Of a stretch of 64,000 bases of DNA, positions 31,349-40,480 are shown piece after piece. The notes beneath the pieces were generated by a model. It did not search any database and was not told the DNA's origin. It saw nothing but the letters and a program-made list of their open reading frames with translations. The stretch is from Crystallibacter sulfonylureivorans_A (GTDB lineage: Bacteria; Actinomycetota; Actinomycetes; Actinomycetales; Micrococcaceae), in NCBI RefSeq assembly GCF_047607445.1, contig NZ_JBLKRT010000024.1, positions 1 through 64,000 of the forward strand, given 5' to 3'. The position numbers were made by a program, and so were the translations under genes. The first letter of the stretch is position 1, and each line of letters opens with the position of its first letter.

Positions 31349-33976
31349 TTAGCCGCCGCTCTCCGTAGCGGTGCCCGCCTGCTGGGCGCGCAGTGCCCGG
31401 AGCAAATGGTCCCGCTGCTCGATGACGATGCGGCGCAGCGCCGCGGGAGCATCGCTGTTGGCATCCAGCCAGGCATCGGTGCGGACGACGACGGGGTGCC
31501 CGGCAGGCGTCTGTCCCGCGGCCAGATCCTGCCCGGCGGGGTAGAGCCCGCGGACCAGTCGGGCCGCGATCTCGATGCTCTTGGACGACCAGATGCGGAC
31601 AAGTTCCGCGAAGTAAGGGTCCACGTACCCGCCGAGCAGGGCAGGTGGCCCCTGGCAGAACCCGTCGATCGTGGCGTCCAGGAGCTGGTTGGATAGCGAG
31701 TCCGTGTCCACCGCCGTGCGCCACGCTTCCGCCTTGACCGCCGGATCCGGCCGGGCGGTCAAGGCAGCCAGATGGCCGGCCCGGGCAGTGACAGTCCGGT
31801 CGCCCTCCAGCGCCGCGTCGAGTTCAGCCGCCGCAGCGTGGCCGGTGGCGGCCAGCGCCTGCCAGAACCGCCAGCGCAAATCGGTGTCAACGGTCAGCCC
31901 GTCCACCACCACGCGGCCCTCCACCAGGTCGCGCAGGAACGGGGCCTGGCTGTCCTCAGCACGCGCCACCGCGGCCAACGCCCTCGCCCAGGTCAGTTGC
32001 TGGTCGCTACCCGCGTCGGCGGCTTCGACCTGCCGCCGGGCAGCAGCGAGAAATGCTTGCCGAAGCGCCGGCCGGTGGGCTGCCGGGGCGTAGCGGTCCA
32101 TGGCCGTCTTGGCACAGTCCAAGACCACCTGCAGCACGCTGTTCTCCGTCTCCGCGGGGGCAAACCGTTGCACGGCTTCCACGTACGCCGCGGCCGGGAG
32201 CAGCCCGTCGCGCGCCATGTTCCAGAGGCTGGACCAGCACAGGGCGCGGGCCAGCGGATCGTCGAGCCGGTCCAGCGAGGACAGCACGGTGTGCAGTGAG
32301 CGCTGGTCGAAGACCACCTTGGCGTAGGTCAGGTCGTCGTCGTTGAGCAGCAGCAGTGCGGGCAGGTCCCTGCCGGCCAGTTGTGGAAGCTCAGTGCGCG
32401 GACCGGCCGCGTCCAGCTCCAGCTGGTCCGTGCGGAGCAGCCGGCCGGAGGCATCCGGGTTGTAGAACCCCAGGCGCAAGCGGTGCGGGCGGTGCGCCGG
32501 TTCGTCCGTTACCGGGTCCACCGCATGCTGGACGATGGCGGCAGCGGTGATTGCTCCGCCGTCGTGGTTCAGGTCCAGGGCAAGGGTGGAGATGCCGGCG
32601 GTCTGCAGCCACTGGTGCGCCCACTGTTCCATGTCCCGGCCGGAGGCCGCGCTCAAGGCTGCGAGGAAATCGGCCAGCGAGGTGTTGCCATAGGCGTGTT
32701 CGCGGAAATAGCGGCGCGAGGCACCGATGAACGAGTCGAAGCCGGCGTAGGCCACCAGCTGCTTGAGCACCGAGGCGCCCTTGGCATAGGTGATGCCGTC
32801 GAAGTTTTGTTTGGCCGCTTCCAGGTCGTGGATGTCGGCGACGATGGGGTGGGTGGTGGGCAATTGGTCCTGCACGTACGCCCAGCCCTTGCGCCGGTTG
32901 GCGAAGGTGATCCAGGCGTTGCTCCACTGGGTGGCCTCGGCCGAGGCGAGGGCACCCATGTAGTCGGCGAAGGACTCCTTCAGCCAGAGGTCGTCCCACC
33001 ACTTCATGGTGACCAGATCACCGAACCACATGTGCGCCATCTCGTGCAGGATGGTGTTGGCCCGGGCCTGGTACTGGGCGTCGGTAGCGCGGGAGGAGAA
33101 CACGTAGGCCTCGGTGAAGGTGACCAGGCCTGGGTTTTCCATCGCGCCGAGGTTGTACTCGGGGACGAATGCCTGCTCGTACTTGCCGAACGGGTACGGG
33201 TAGTCGAAGAGGTCGTGGAAGAAGTCGAGGCCGGCCTTGGTGACCGCGAAAATCTGGTCCGGGTCGAAGGCATCGGCCAGCGAGGCACGGCAGTAGGCAC
33301 CGAGCGGCACCCGCAGTTCGCCGCCGTCGGGCAGCGGCCGGTGCCACCGGTCCGTGGCTGCATGGTAGGGCCCGGCCAGGACGGTGGTGATGTAGGTGGA
33401 GATGCGCTGCGTCGGCTCGAAGCGACGGACGGAATGGCCGGGGGTGGAAGCCAGGGGTTCGGTGGAGGCGACGGCCGCGTTCGAGGCAACGGTCCAGCTG
33501 TCCGGCGCGGCTACATGGAAGGTGAAGGAGGCCTTCAGGTCGGGTTGTTCGAAGTTGGCGAAAACCCGGCGGGCGTCGGCCGGTTCGTACTGGGTGTAAA
33601 GGTAGGTTTTCCCGTCGGCAGGGTCGACAAACCGGTGCATGCCTTCGCCGCTGGTGCTGTACAGGGCGGTGCCCGTGATGGTGGCCTGATTCTGCGCCTC
33701 CAGCCCGGGCAACAGGATGCGCGAACCGTCCACCACCTCGGCGGGATCCAGCGGGCGCCCGTTGAGCAGCACCGAGTGGACGCCGCCGTGGATGAAATCT
33801 ACGAACACCGTTGAGTCCGGTTCACTGCAGCTGAAGGTGATGACGGTCTTGGAGAGGAAGCCGGGTTCGCTCTGGTCCTCGGCGTTGCGCAGGTCCAGCG
33901 AGACCTCATAGCTGTCCACCTGCAGGGCGGCTGACCGGGCGGCGGCTTCGGCGCGGCTGAGGTTCTGGTTTGTCAT
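31349..33976 (-). CDS. pepN: Aminopeptidase N (M1 family, actinobacterial type)
   Basis: An 875-aa cytoplasmic zinc exopeptidase removing N-terminal residues from peptides. Substrate-binding GAMEN at 277-281, zinc site HEMAHMWFGD at 311-320 with the third ligand Glu334 (KESFADY), and the C-terminal ERAP1-like helical domain from about residue 510. Start: the ATG at 33976 is used; one three codons earlier (33985) is also in frame. TTAAAT lies 7 nt before the chosen ATG. It ends 27 nt from the convergent lipoate ligase-like gene. Confidence 0.95.
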   Translation of the reverse strand: MTNQNLSRAEAAARSAALQVDSYEVSLDLRNAEDQSEPGFLSKTVITFSCSEPDSTVFVDFIHGGVHSVLLNGRPLDPAEVVDGSRILLPGLEAQNQATITGTALYSTSGEGMHRFVDPADGKTYLYTQYEPADARRVFANFEQPDLKASFTFHVAAPDSWTVASNAAVASTEPLASTPGHSVRRFEPTQRISTYITTVLAGPYHAATDRWHRPLPDGGELRVPLGAYCRASLADAFDPDQIFAVTKAGLDFFHDLFDYPYPFGKYEQAFVPEYNLGAMENPGLVTFTEAYVFSSRATDAQYQARANTILHEMAHMWFGDLVTMKWWDDLWLKESFADYMGALASAEATQWSNAWITFANRRKGWAYVQDQLPTTHPIVADIHDLEAAKQNFDGITYAKGASVLKQLVAYAGFDSFIGASRRYFREHAYGNTSLADFLAALSAASGRDMEQWAHQWLQTAGISTLALDLNHDGGAITAAAIVQHAVDPVTDEPAHRPHRLRLGFYNPDASGRLLRTDQLELDAAGPRTELPQLAGRDLPALLLLNDDDLTYAKVVFDQRSLHTVLSSLDRLDDPLARALCWSSLWNMARDGLLPAAAYVEAVQRFAPAETENSVLQVVLDCAKTAMDRYAPAAHRPALRQAFLAAARRQVEAADAGSDQQLTWARALAAVARAEDSQAPFLRDLVEGRVVVDGLTVDTDLRWRFWQALAATGHAAAAELDAALEGDRTVTARAGHLAALTARPDPAVKAEAWRTAVDTDSLSNQLLDATIDGFCQGPPALLGGYVDPYFAELVRIWSSKSIEIAARLVRGLYPAGQDLAAGQTPAGHPVVVRTDAWLDANSDAPAALRRIVIEQRDHLLRALRAQQAGTATESGG

Positions 33977-34046
33977 CCGGCCCATTTAACCATGCGGGGG
34001 CCCGTCCGCCCGGCTGGCCACGGCGGCGTGTGTCAGCCCGCAGCCA

Positions 34047-34126
34047 TGCGTTACCTGGCCGGGGCCGCGGGGCGGTCTACCGGACGTGCGTTCCCTGGCC
34101 GCGGCCGTAGGTTGGCCCACCGGCCA
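34047..34126. repeat. About 40-bp imperfect tandem repeat
   Basis: The unit beginning TGCGTTACCTGGCCGGGGCC at 34047 recurs as TGCGTTCCCTGGCCGCGGCC at 34087, 40 bp later. A shortened third occurrence of TGCGT follows at 34135. It fills the gap between pepN and the yeiH-like gene. Confidence 0.6.
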
Positions 34127-34138
34127 TACCGGCGTGCG

Positions 34139-35257
34139 TCAACCGGCGGCCATGGCCAGCCAGGCGGCGCCGAGGCCCAGCCCGGCGATCAGCAGCCAGG
34201 ACAGCAGCGCGGTGGAGATGGCCGGCAGCGAGGAGCGGAGCAGTTCCCGGACACGGACGGCAGACCCCAGCCCGAACAGGGCCGCGGCCAGCAGGATTTC
34301 CTGCACCAGGGCGGTGCCGTCCAGCACGGGCTGCGGCAGCCATCCCGTGCTGCGCAGCAGCACCAAGGCGAGGAAACCGAGGACGAACAGCGGTACCACG
34401 GGGGGTTGTTTCCGCGGCGCACCGGCGCCCTCGGAATCCAGGTCCTCGTCAGGGCGCGTTTTGGCCGTGCGGCGCCGGTGGACCGCGACGCCGGCCGCCA
34501 GTGGCGCAAGCATCACCACGCGCGCCAGTTTAACGACGACGGCGATGGTCAGCGCCGCTGCGCCTGCGCTTTGTGCGGTGGCGACCACCTGCCCCACATC
34601 GTGCACGGACGCACCGGTCCAGAAGCCGAACATTTCCGCCGGCATCCCGCTGACGGCCATGACGGCCGGCAGTACCCCGATGGCCAGCGTCCCGCACAAG
34701 GTGACCAGGGCGACGGGCATCAGGCTGTCCTGCGGGCGGCTGCCGCGGGCAGCGGCGATGGCGCCAATGGCCGAAGCCCCGCAAATGGCGAAGCCGGCAG
34801 CCAGCAGCACCGGCTGGTCGCCGGGCAGGCGGTGCCAGCGCGCCAGCAGGTAGGTTCCGGCGAACGCGAGCAGCAGCACCAGCACCACCAGCACCAGAGC
34901 GAACCAGCCCAGTTCCACCAGATCGGACAGCGCTAACCGGGCGCCGAGCAGCACGATCCCGGCGCGCATCAGCGTGCGGGCGCAGAAGGCTAGCCCGGGT
35001 CGGGCCGGGCCGCTGATCACGGCCGCAGTCGGGGGTACATTGGCGGCCAGAATCCCCAGCACGACGGCAAAGCTCATCACCGGCACTACGGGCAGCAGCC
35101 AGTGCAGCCCAAACGAAAGGACCACGGCCGCTGCGGCCAGGGCAAGTCCTGGCCCGGCCCGGTGCAGCCAGCGTCCGCTGCGGGACCAGAAGTGGGCCGA
35201 AGGCGTTTGGGCTGCGGCGCGGGAGCGCGTGCTGTCCGTCTGCTGGGGGAGTCTCAC
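34139..35257 (-). CDS. YeiH/UPF0324 family membrane protein
   Basis: A 372-aa protein with about ten helices. Family signatures: AGIVLLGARLALSDL (about residues 95-109), GFAICGASAIGAIAAA and TGASVHDVGQVVATAQSAG, the last one a highly conserved YeiH motif. A charged cytoplasmic loop (about residues 262-286) separates the two halves. The family is considered a putative sulfate/sulfonate or small-anion exporter, not proven. The start is a GTG at 35257. It lies downstream of glgC on the same strand with 24 bp between them. Confidence 0.88.
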   Translation of the reverse strand: MRLPQQTDSTRSRAAAQTPSAHFWSRSGRWLHRAGPGLALAAAAVVLSFGLHWLLPVVPVMSFAVVLGILAANVPPTAAVISGPARPGLAFCARTLMRAGIVLLGARLALSDLVELGWFALVLVVLVLLLAFAGTYLLARWHRLPGDQPVLLAAGFAICGASAIGAIAAARGSRPQDSLMPVALVTLCGTLAIGVLPAVMAVSGMPAEMFGFWTGASVHDVGQVVATAQSAGAAALTIAVVVKLARVVMLAPLAAGVAVHRRRTAKTRPDEDLDSEGAGAPRKQPPVVPLFVLGFLALVLLRSTGWLPQPVLDGTALVQEILLAAALFGLGSAVRVRELLRSSLPAISTALLSWLLIAGLGLGAAWLAMAAG

Positions 35258-35281
35258 AATGCTGGGGTTTTGTTCTTCTCT

Positions 35282-36568
35282 CTACAAGCCTGCAGCTTTG
35301 TTGACAGATTCGGTCGAGGTCCGAGTGGTGAGCAGGACGCGTTCGTCTTTACTCAATACCGTCAGGCCGGAATCTGTCACCGTGAAACCGCGGGCGCGAT
35401 CCAACTCCGGGTCCACCCCGATAGTGGCCCCGGCCGGGATCTTCACGTTCTTGTCCACGATGGCTTTGCGGACCACGGCGCCTTCGCCCACGGTCACGTT
35501 GTCCATCAGTACGCTGCCGTGGACCTGGGCACCCTCGGCCACAAAAACGTCGGTCGCCAGCACCGACTCCGTAACTTCGGCCCCGGAAACCACCACGCCC
35601 TGGGAGAGGATGGAGTCGTGGGCCGTACCGGCGGCGCCACTGACCCCGCGGACCAGCTTTGCCGGGGGAGAGACGGACTGGCGGGTGTAGATCGGCCACT
35701 GCAGGTTGTACAGATTGAAGGCCGGCAGCGGACTGATCAAGTCCATGTGCGCCTCGTAGTAGGAATCGAGCGTCCCGACGTCGCGCCAATACTGCCGGTC
35801 CGCCCCGGTGGAGCCGGGAATATCGTTGGCCGTGAAGTCGTAAACCGCCGCCTCGCCGCGCTCCACGAAGTAGGGGATGATGTCGCCGCCCATGTCGTGG
35901 TCGGTGTCCAGCCGCTCGGCATCGGCTTCCAACGCCCGCAGCAGGGCGTCGGTGTTGAAAACGTAGTTCCCCATCGAGGCCAGGAAACTGTGCGGATCAT
36001 CGGCCAGCCCGGCAGTCGTGGCCGGCTTCTCGACGAACGCCCGGATCTTGGTGGGCGCATCCGGTTCCGATTCGATGACGCCGAACTGGTTGGCCAGCGC
36101 AAGCGGCTGGCGCACCGCGGCCACGCTGGCGGCAGCACCGGAAGCGATGTGTTCCTCCACCATCTGGGAGAAGTCCATCCGGTAGACGTGGTCCGCGCCG
36201 ACCACGACGACGATGTCCGGCTTGGCATCGTGGATCAGGTTCAGCGACTGGTAGATCGCATTGGCGCTGCCCAGGAACCAGCTCTTGCCGCGCCGTTGCT
36301 GCGCCGGCACCGAAGCCACGTAGTTGCCCAGCTGGGCTGCCATCCGCCAGGTTTCGGAGATGTGCCGGTCGAGGCTGTGCGATTTGTACTGCGTCAGCAC
36401 CACGATCTGCCGGTAGCCGGAATTCACCAGGTTGGACAGCGCAAAGTCGATCAGGCGGTAACTGCCGGCAAACGGCACCGCTGGCTTGGCCCGGTCTGCC
36501 GTGAGCGGCATCAGCCGCTTTCCTTCGCCGCCGGCGAGTACAACGGCCAGGACCTTCTTCTGTGCCAC
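35282..36568 (-). CDS. glgC: Glucose-1-phosphate adenylyltransferase
   Basis: A 428-aa enzyme forming ADP-glucose for glycogen and alpha-glucan synthesis. N-terminal nucleotidyltransferase signature LAGGEGKRLMPLTADRAKPAVPF, substrate region VVVGADHVYRMDF, AFVEKP and a C-terminal left-handed beta-helix with hexapeptide repeats (from about residue 300). GTG start at 36568 with AAGGGGG upstream. It is divergent from glgA/glgM across 104 bp, the same arrangement as M. tuberculosis Rv1213-Rv1212c. Confidence 0.97.
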   Translation of the reverse strand: MAQKKVLAVVLAGGEGKRLMPLTADRAKPAVPFAGSYRLIDFALSNLVNSGYRQIVVLTQYKSHSLDRHISETWRMAAQLGNYVASVPAQQRRGKSWFLGSANAIYQSLNLIHDAKPDIVVVVGADHVYRMDFSQMVEEHIASGAAASVAAVRQPLALANQFGVIESEPDAPTKIRAFVEKPATTAGLADDPHSFLASMGNYVFNTDALLRALEADAERLDTDHDMGGDIIPYFVERGEAAVYDFTANDIPGSTGADRQYWRDVGTLDSYYEAHMDLISPLPAFNLYNLQWPIYTRQSVSPPAKLVRGVSGAAGTAHDSILSQGVVVSGAEVTESVLATDVFVAEGAQVHGSVLMDNVTVGEGAVVRKAIVDKNVKIPAGATIGVDPELDRARGFTVTDSGLTVLSKDERVLLTTRTSTESVNKAAGL

Positions 36569-36659
36569 GATTTTCCCCCTTCACAGTCGTTGCGGCCTTT
36601 CGGGGCCGAAACGTGACATCCCCCTCCACCTCACAGTAGAGGAAGCCTCCGGCGTGCAC

Positions 36660-36665
36660 TACGTT
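36660..36665 (+). promoter_or_regulatory. Candidate -10 element for a leaderless glgA/glgM transcript
   Basis: TACGTT is followed by AGGTTTC and then GTG at 36673, a 7-nt spacing. No ribosome-binding site precedes the GTG. Confidence 0.55.
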
Positions 36666-36672
36666 AGGTTTC

Positions 36673-37869
36673 GTGCGCGTAGACATTGTGACAAAAGAAT
36701 TCCCGCCGGAGATCTACGGCGGGGCCGGGGTGCATGTGGCCGAACTCAGCCGCGTGTTGGCCGGAAGGCTGGACCTGCACGTGCATGCGTTCGGGGCTGA
36801 GCGGCCGTCCGGCTTTCACGGCGCCACGGTGCGCAGTTATCCGGTTCCGGCCGGGCTGAAGGAGGCGAACCCGGCGGTGCAGACTCTCGGCGTCGACCTG
36901 CAGATGCTGGACGGCTTTGCCGGCGCTGACCTGATCCATTCACACACCTGGTACGCCAACATGGCCGGGCATCTGGGCTCGCTGCTGCACCATGTCCCGC
37001 ATGTGCTGAGCGCCCATTCGCTGGAGCCGTTGCGGCCCTGGAAAGCGGAGCAGCTGGGCGGCGGCTACCGGCTCTCCTCCTGGGCAGAGCGCACCGCTTA
37101 TGAGGCGGCGGCCGCCGTCATTGCGGTGTCGGCCGGGATGCGTCAGGATATTCTCCGCTGCTACCCGGACGTGGACCCGGACCGCGTGCAGGTGGTCCAC
37201 AACGGCGTGGACGTGCAGCAGTGGAAGCCGGACCTTAACGACGACGCCGTGCGCGCCTTGGGCATCGACCCGGACCGGCCCAGCGTGGTCTTCGTGGGCA
37301 GGATTACCCGGCAGAAGGGCGTGCCGTACCTGCTGCGTGCTGCCGCACTGCTGCCGCCGGAAGTGCAGTTGGTGCTTTGCGCCGGCGCCGCCGACACACC
37401 CGAACTGGCCGCCGAGGTCAACGCCCTGATCGCGGGACTGCGCGAATCCCGGGACGGCGTCGTGGTGATCGAGCGGATGCTCCCGCGCGCCGAACTGATC
37501 CAGGTGCTCAGCCATGCCACCGTCTTCGCCTGCCCGTCCATCTACGAGCCGCTGGGCATCGTCAACCTCGAGGCGATGGCCTGCGGCGCGCCGGTGGTGG
37601 CCAGCGCCACCGGCGGCATCCCGGAGGTGGTCGACGACGGCGTCACCGGCGCCCTGGTTCCGCTGGCACAGGTCTCCGACGGAACGGGAACCCCGCTGGA
37701 TGAGGAACAGTTCGTGCGCGATTTCGCCGCTGCGTTGAACCGCACACTGGCCGACCCGGCAGCAGCCCGCCGGCAGGGCGAGGCCGGCCGCCGGCGCGCC
37801 GAGGAGCACTTCTCGTGGGACTCCATCGCGGGCAAGACCCTGGAGGTCTACCGCAGCGTACTGGGCTGA
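36673..37869 (+). CDS. glgA: Actinobacterial GT4 glycogen synthase / maltose-1-phosphate synthase
   Basis: A 398-aa GT-B glycosyltransferase of family GT4 (actinobacterial glgA, now glgM in mycobacteria). N-terminal KEFPPEIYGGAGVHVAEL, central VFVGRITRQKGVPYLL and the nucleotide-sugar block PSIYEPLGIVNLEAMACGAPVVAS with the E-x7-E motif. It uses ADP-glucose made by the divergent glgC product. The mycobacterial homologue makes maltose-1-phosphate for the GlgE route; whether that applies here cannot be told from sequence. The 3' end overlaps a convergent phosphatase gene by 22 nt. Confidence 0.93.
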   Translation: MRVDIVTKEFPPEIYGGAGVHVAELSRVLAGRLDLHVHAFGAERPSGFHGATVRSYPVPAGLKEANPAVQTLGVDLQMLDGFAGADLIHSHTWYANMAGHLGSLLHHVPHVLSAHSLEPLRPWKAEQLGGGYRLSSWAERTAYEAAAAVIAVSAGMRQDILRCYPDVDPDRVQVVHNGVDVQQWKPDLNDDAVRALGIDPDRPSVVFVGRITRQKGVPYLLRAAALLPPEVQLVLCAGAADTPELAAEVNALIAGLRESRDGVVVIERMLPRAELIQVLSHATVFACPSIYEPLGIVNLEAMACGAPVVASATGGIPEVVDDGVTGALVPLAQVSDGTGTPLDEEQFVRDFAAALNRTLADPAAARRQGEAGRRRAEEHFSWDSIAGKTLEVYRSVLG

Positions 37870-38294
37870 GGGAAGCTCCGCACGAAGCGACGCTGCCACG
37901 GGGTCTCGACGGCGCCGGGACGATAGCGCGCCCTGACGTATTCGACGGCTTCGGCCCGCGGCACACCGTCCAGGATGGCAATGCAGGCCAAAGCCGTGCC
38001 GGTCCGGCCGCGTCCGGCGAGACAGGCTACCTCCACCCGCTCATGCTGTGCCCGCAGCCAGGCCTCGCGGAAGGCGGCTGCGGCATCGTGAAAGTCATCG
38101 GGCAGCCGAAGGTCACGCCAACGCACCCACCGCTGCTCCCATTCGGTGGGCAGCGGCCGCCCGTGCTTCAGGTAGAGCGCAAACTCGGGTGCCGGGCCTG
38201 CCGGCATCGGCTTGTATAGAGCCCGTCCGCGCACCAGCCGCCCCGAAGGCAGCCGCAACACGCCTGGAAGCGTGGGATCCCACGGCGTTCCCAT
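37848..38294 (-). CDS. Cys-based (protein-tyrosine-type) phosphatase
   Basis: A 148-aa protein with the phosphate-binding loop VACLAGRGRTGTA, i.e. C-x5-R-T, the PTP/dual-specificity signature. It also has an upstream DLRLPDD segment in the position of the general-acid loop. The residue before Cys is Ala rather than the usual His. The start at 38294 has TAAAGT 6 nt upstream and no Shine-Dalgarno sequence. The substrate is unknown. Its 3' end overlaps the convergent glgA gene. Confidence 0.82.
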   Translation of the reverse strand: MGTPWDPTLPGVLRLPSGRLVRGRALYKPMPAGPAPEFALYLKHGRPLPTEWEQRWVRWRDLRLPDDFHDAAAAFREAWLRAQHERVEVACLAGRGRTGTALACIAILDGVPRAEAVEYVRARYRPGAVETPWQRRFVRSFPQPSTLR

Positions 38295-38300
38295 GGCAGA

Positions 38301-38306
38301 ACTTTA
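38301..38306 (-). promoter_or_regulatory. Candidate -10 element for a leaderless phosphatase gene
   Basis: On the minus strand TAAAGT is followed by TCTGCC and then ATG at 38294, a 6-nt spacing. Confidence 0.55.
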
Positions 38307-38449
38307 GTCCTCCATCAGCGCATCCGGGAGCCGGGGGGAATCCGCGGCGGCCGGTATCAAGAAGTTGTTAAGACTGCGTGCCGCCGGCCGGAACACGTTT
38401 ACCGTGACAACGGGTCCTCAAAAGGGCCGTCTTGAAAGGGTTTCGTCCA

Positions 38450-40426
38450 ATGACCACCTTGAGTTTGCCTCCTTTTGATCCGTCAGCGCCCAGGGCGCGT
38501 CCGGCAGTGCGGTTGCGGGCCTGGATGCTGCACGACCTGCCGGCCGCCAGCGGGGTGAAGCTTGGCCCGCACGGGACAGTGGATGCGCGTGAACACGGTC
38601 ACCCGTGGTGGAAGGTGATGTGCTTGACCGGCGTGGACTACTTTTCAACGCTCGGTTACCAACCGGCCATTGCTGCACTGGCTGCCGGCGCCGTCTCGCC
38701 GCTGGCCACCATGCTGGTGGTCCTCGTGACTTTGTGCGGCGCGTTGCCCGTTTACCGTCGGGTGGCGGAGGAAAGTCCACACGGTTCCGGATCCATTGCC
38801 ATGCTGGAACGGCTGTTGCCGCGCTGGCGGGGGAAACTGCTCGTGCTGGCGCTGCTGGGGTTCGTGGCGACGGACTTCATGATCACCATGACCTTGTCCG
38901 CCGCGGACGCCACCGCCCACCTGATCGAGAATCCGCTGCTGCCGCACTGGCTGGCAGGCCAGAATGTGGCGATCACGCTGGTTCTGTTGGGTGCCCTGAC
39001 CGCGGTGTTTCTGCGCGGGTTCCGTGAAGCGATCGGAGTCGCCGTCGTCGTGGTCGGCGCCTATCTGGCACTAAACGCGGTCCTGGTGGCGGTGTGCCTG
39101 GCTGACGTGCTGACGCACCCGCTGGTGGTAGGCGACTGGTGGCAGGTGCTGACGGCGTCCTACGGCAATCCGCTGTTGATCGTCGCCGTCGTCCTGCTGG
39201 TCTTCCCCAAGCTCGCCCTGGGTCTGTCCGGGTTCGAGACCGGGGTGGCCGTCATGCCCCAGATCCGCGCCAGCAGCCAGGCGGACGGGGACCATTTGGC
39301 GGGCAGGATCCACGGGACCAGGCGGCTGCTAACCACCGCGGCGCTCATCATGAGCGGGTTCTTGATCTCGAGCAGTTTCGTGTCCATCCTGCTGATCCCG
39401 GCGCAGGAGTTCCAGCCCGGGGGAGCAGCCAACGGGCGGGCTTTGGCCTATCTGGCGCATGAGTTGATGGGACCGGTGTTTGGATCGGTGTATGACGCCA
39501 GCACCATCACCATCCTCTGGTTCGCCGGGGCGTCGGCAATGGCCGGTCTGCTCAATGTGGTGCCCCGGTATTTGCCCCGCTACGGTATGGCACCCGGGTG
39601 GACGAAGGCCTCACGCCCGTTGGTTTTGGTGTTTTGCGCCATCGCTTTTCTCGTCACGGTGGTCTTTGACGCCGACGTCGATGCGCAGGGCGGGGCCTAT
39701 GCCACCGGTGTGCTGGTCCTGATCACGTCCGCCGCCGCGGCAGTCACGCTTTCGGCACGGTCTCGAGGCCAGCGACGGCTCGTTTGGGGTTTTGGGACGG
39801 TCACCGCGGCTTTCGTCTACACCACGGCAGCGAACATCGTGGAGCGGCCCGAAGGCATCCGCATCGCGTCACTGTTCATCCTTGGCATTGTGGTCATCTC
39901 CTTCATCTCGCGGACCAGGCGCTCGTTCGAGTTGCATGCCACCCACGTCCATTTCGACGAACGTGCGGTAGAGCTGATCGCCCAGTCCGACACAGGGCCG
40001 CTCCTGTTCATCGCCCATGAGCCGAAACGGCTGGACGCGGAGGCCTACCGCAAGAAGCTGGCAGCGGCCCGTGCGGTCAATAACCTGCCGGCCGACGAGG
40101 TGCCGGTGTTCCTGGAAGTCATCGTCGACGACTCCTCGGACTTCGAGACAGAATTGGAGGTGCACGGTGTGCGCCGCCACGGGTACGACATCCTTGAGGT
40201 CCACGGTCCCGTGGTGCCCAACACCATCGCCTCGGTGTTGCTGCACATCCGCGACATCACCGGGCTGATGCCGCATGTCTACTTCCGCTGGACGGAGGGC
40301 AACCCGATCAGCAACCTGCTGCGTTTCCTGGTCTTCGGCGAAGGGGAAATCGCTCCGGTCACCCGGGAAATCCTGCGTGAAGCCGTACCGGATGTGACCA
40401 ACCGTCCCTGGGTGCATGTTGGCTAG
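38450..40426 (+). CDS. APC-superfamily permease (KUP/KimA-like) with cytoplasmic C-terminal domain
   Basis: A 658-aa protein counted from the ATG at 38450, which follows GAAAGGG by 9 nt. About twelve transmembrane helices (residues 60-500) open with LTGVDYFSTLGYQPAIAALAAG, where the unwound first helix of APC transporters is expected, and include a SPHGSGSIAMLERLL loop. The C-terminal 140 residues are soluble. The family is usually labelled amino-acid transporter, but its size, tail and the convergent KdpDE-like genes fit a K+ transporter such as KimA as well. The substrate is therefore left open. Confidence 0.8.
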   Translation: MTTLSLPPFDPSAPRARPAVRLRAWMLHDLPAASGVKLGPHGTVDAREHGHPWWKVMCLTGVDYFSTLGYQPAIAALAAGAVSPLATMLVVLVTLCGALPVYRRVAEESPHGSGSIAMLERLLPRWRGKLLVLALLGFVATDFMITMTLSAADATAHLIENPLLPHWLAGQNVAITLVLLGALTAVFLRGFREAIGVAVVVVGAYLALNAVLVAVCLADVLTHPLVVGDWWQVLTASYGNPLLIVAVVLLVFPKLALGLSGFETGVAVMPQIRASSQADGDHLAGRIHGTRRLLTTAALIMSGFLISSSFVSILLIPAQEFQPGGAANGRALAYLAHELMGPVFGSVYDASTITILWFAGASAMAGLLNVVPRYLPRYGMAPGWTKASRPLVLVFCAIAFLVTVVFDADVDAQGGAYATGVLVLITSAAAAVTLSARSRGQRRLVWGFGTVTAAFVYTTAANIVERPEGIRIASLFILGIVVISFISRTRRSFELHATHVHFDERAVELIAQSDTGPLLFIAHEPKRLDAEAYRKKLAAARAVNNLPADEVPVFLEVIVDDSSDFETELEVHGVRRHGYDILEVHGPVVPNTIASVLLHIRDITGLMPHVYFRWTEGNPISNLLRFLVFGEGEIAPVTREILREAVPDVTNRPWVHVG

Positions 40427-40480
40427 CCGATGCCCGCGAACGCTGCCCGCAGGCCGTGCCCGCAGGCCGGCCGGTCCGGC

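Noticed and set aside
38295..38449. c-di-AMP (ydaO) riboswitch upstream of the KUP/KimA-like permease
   Set aside because: The gap is too short for this large aptamer and its conserved blocks are absent.
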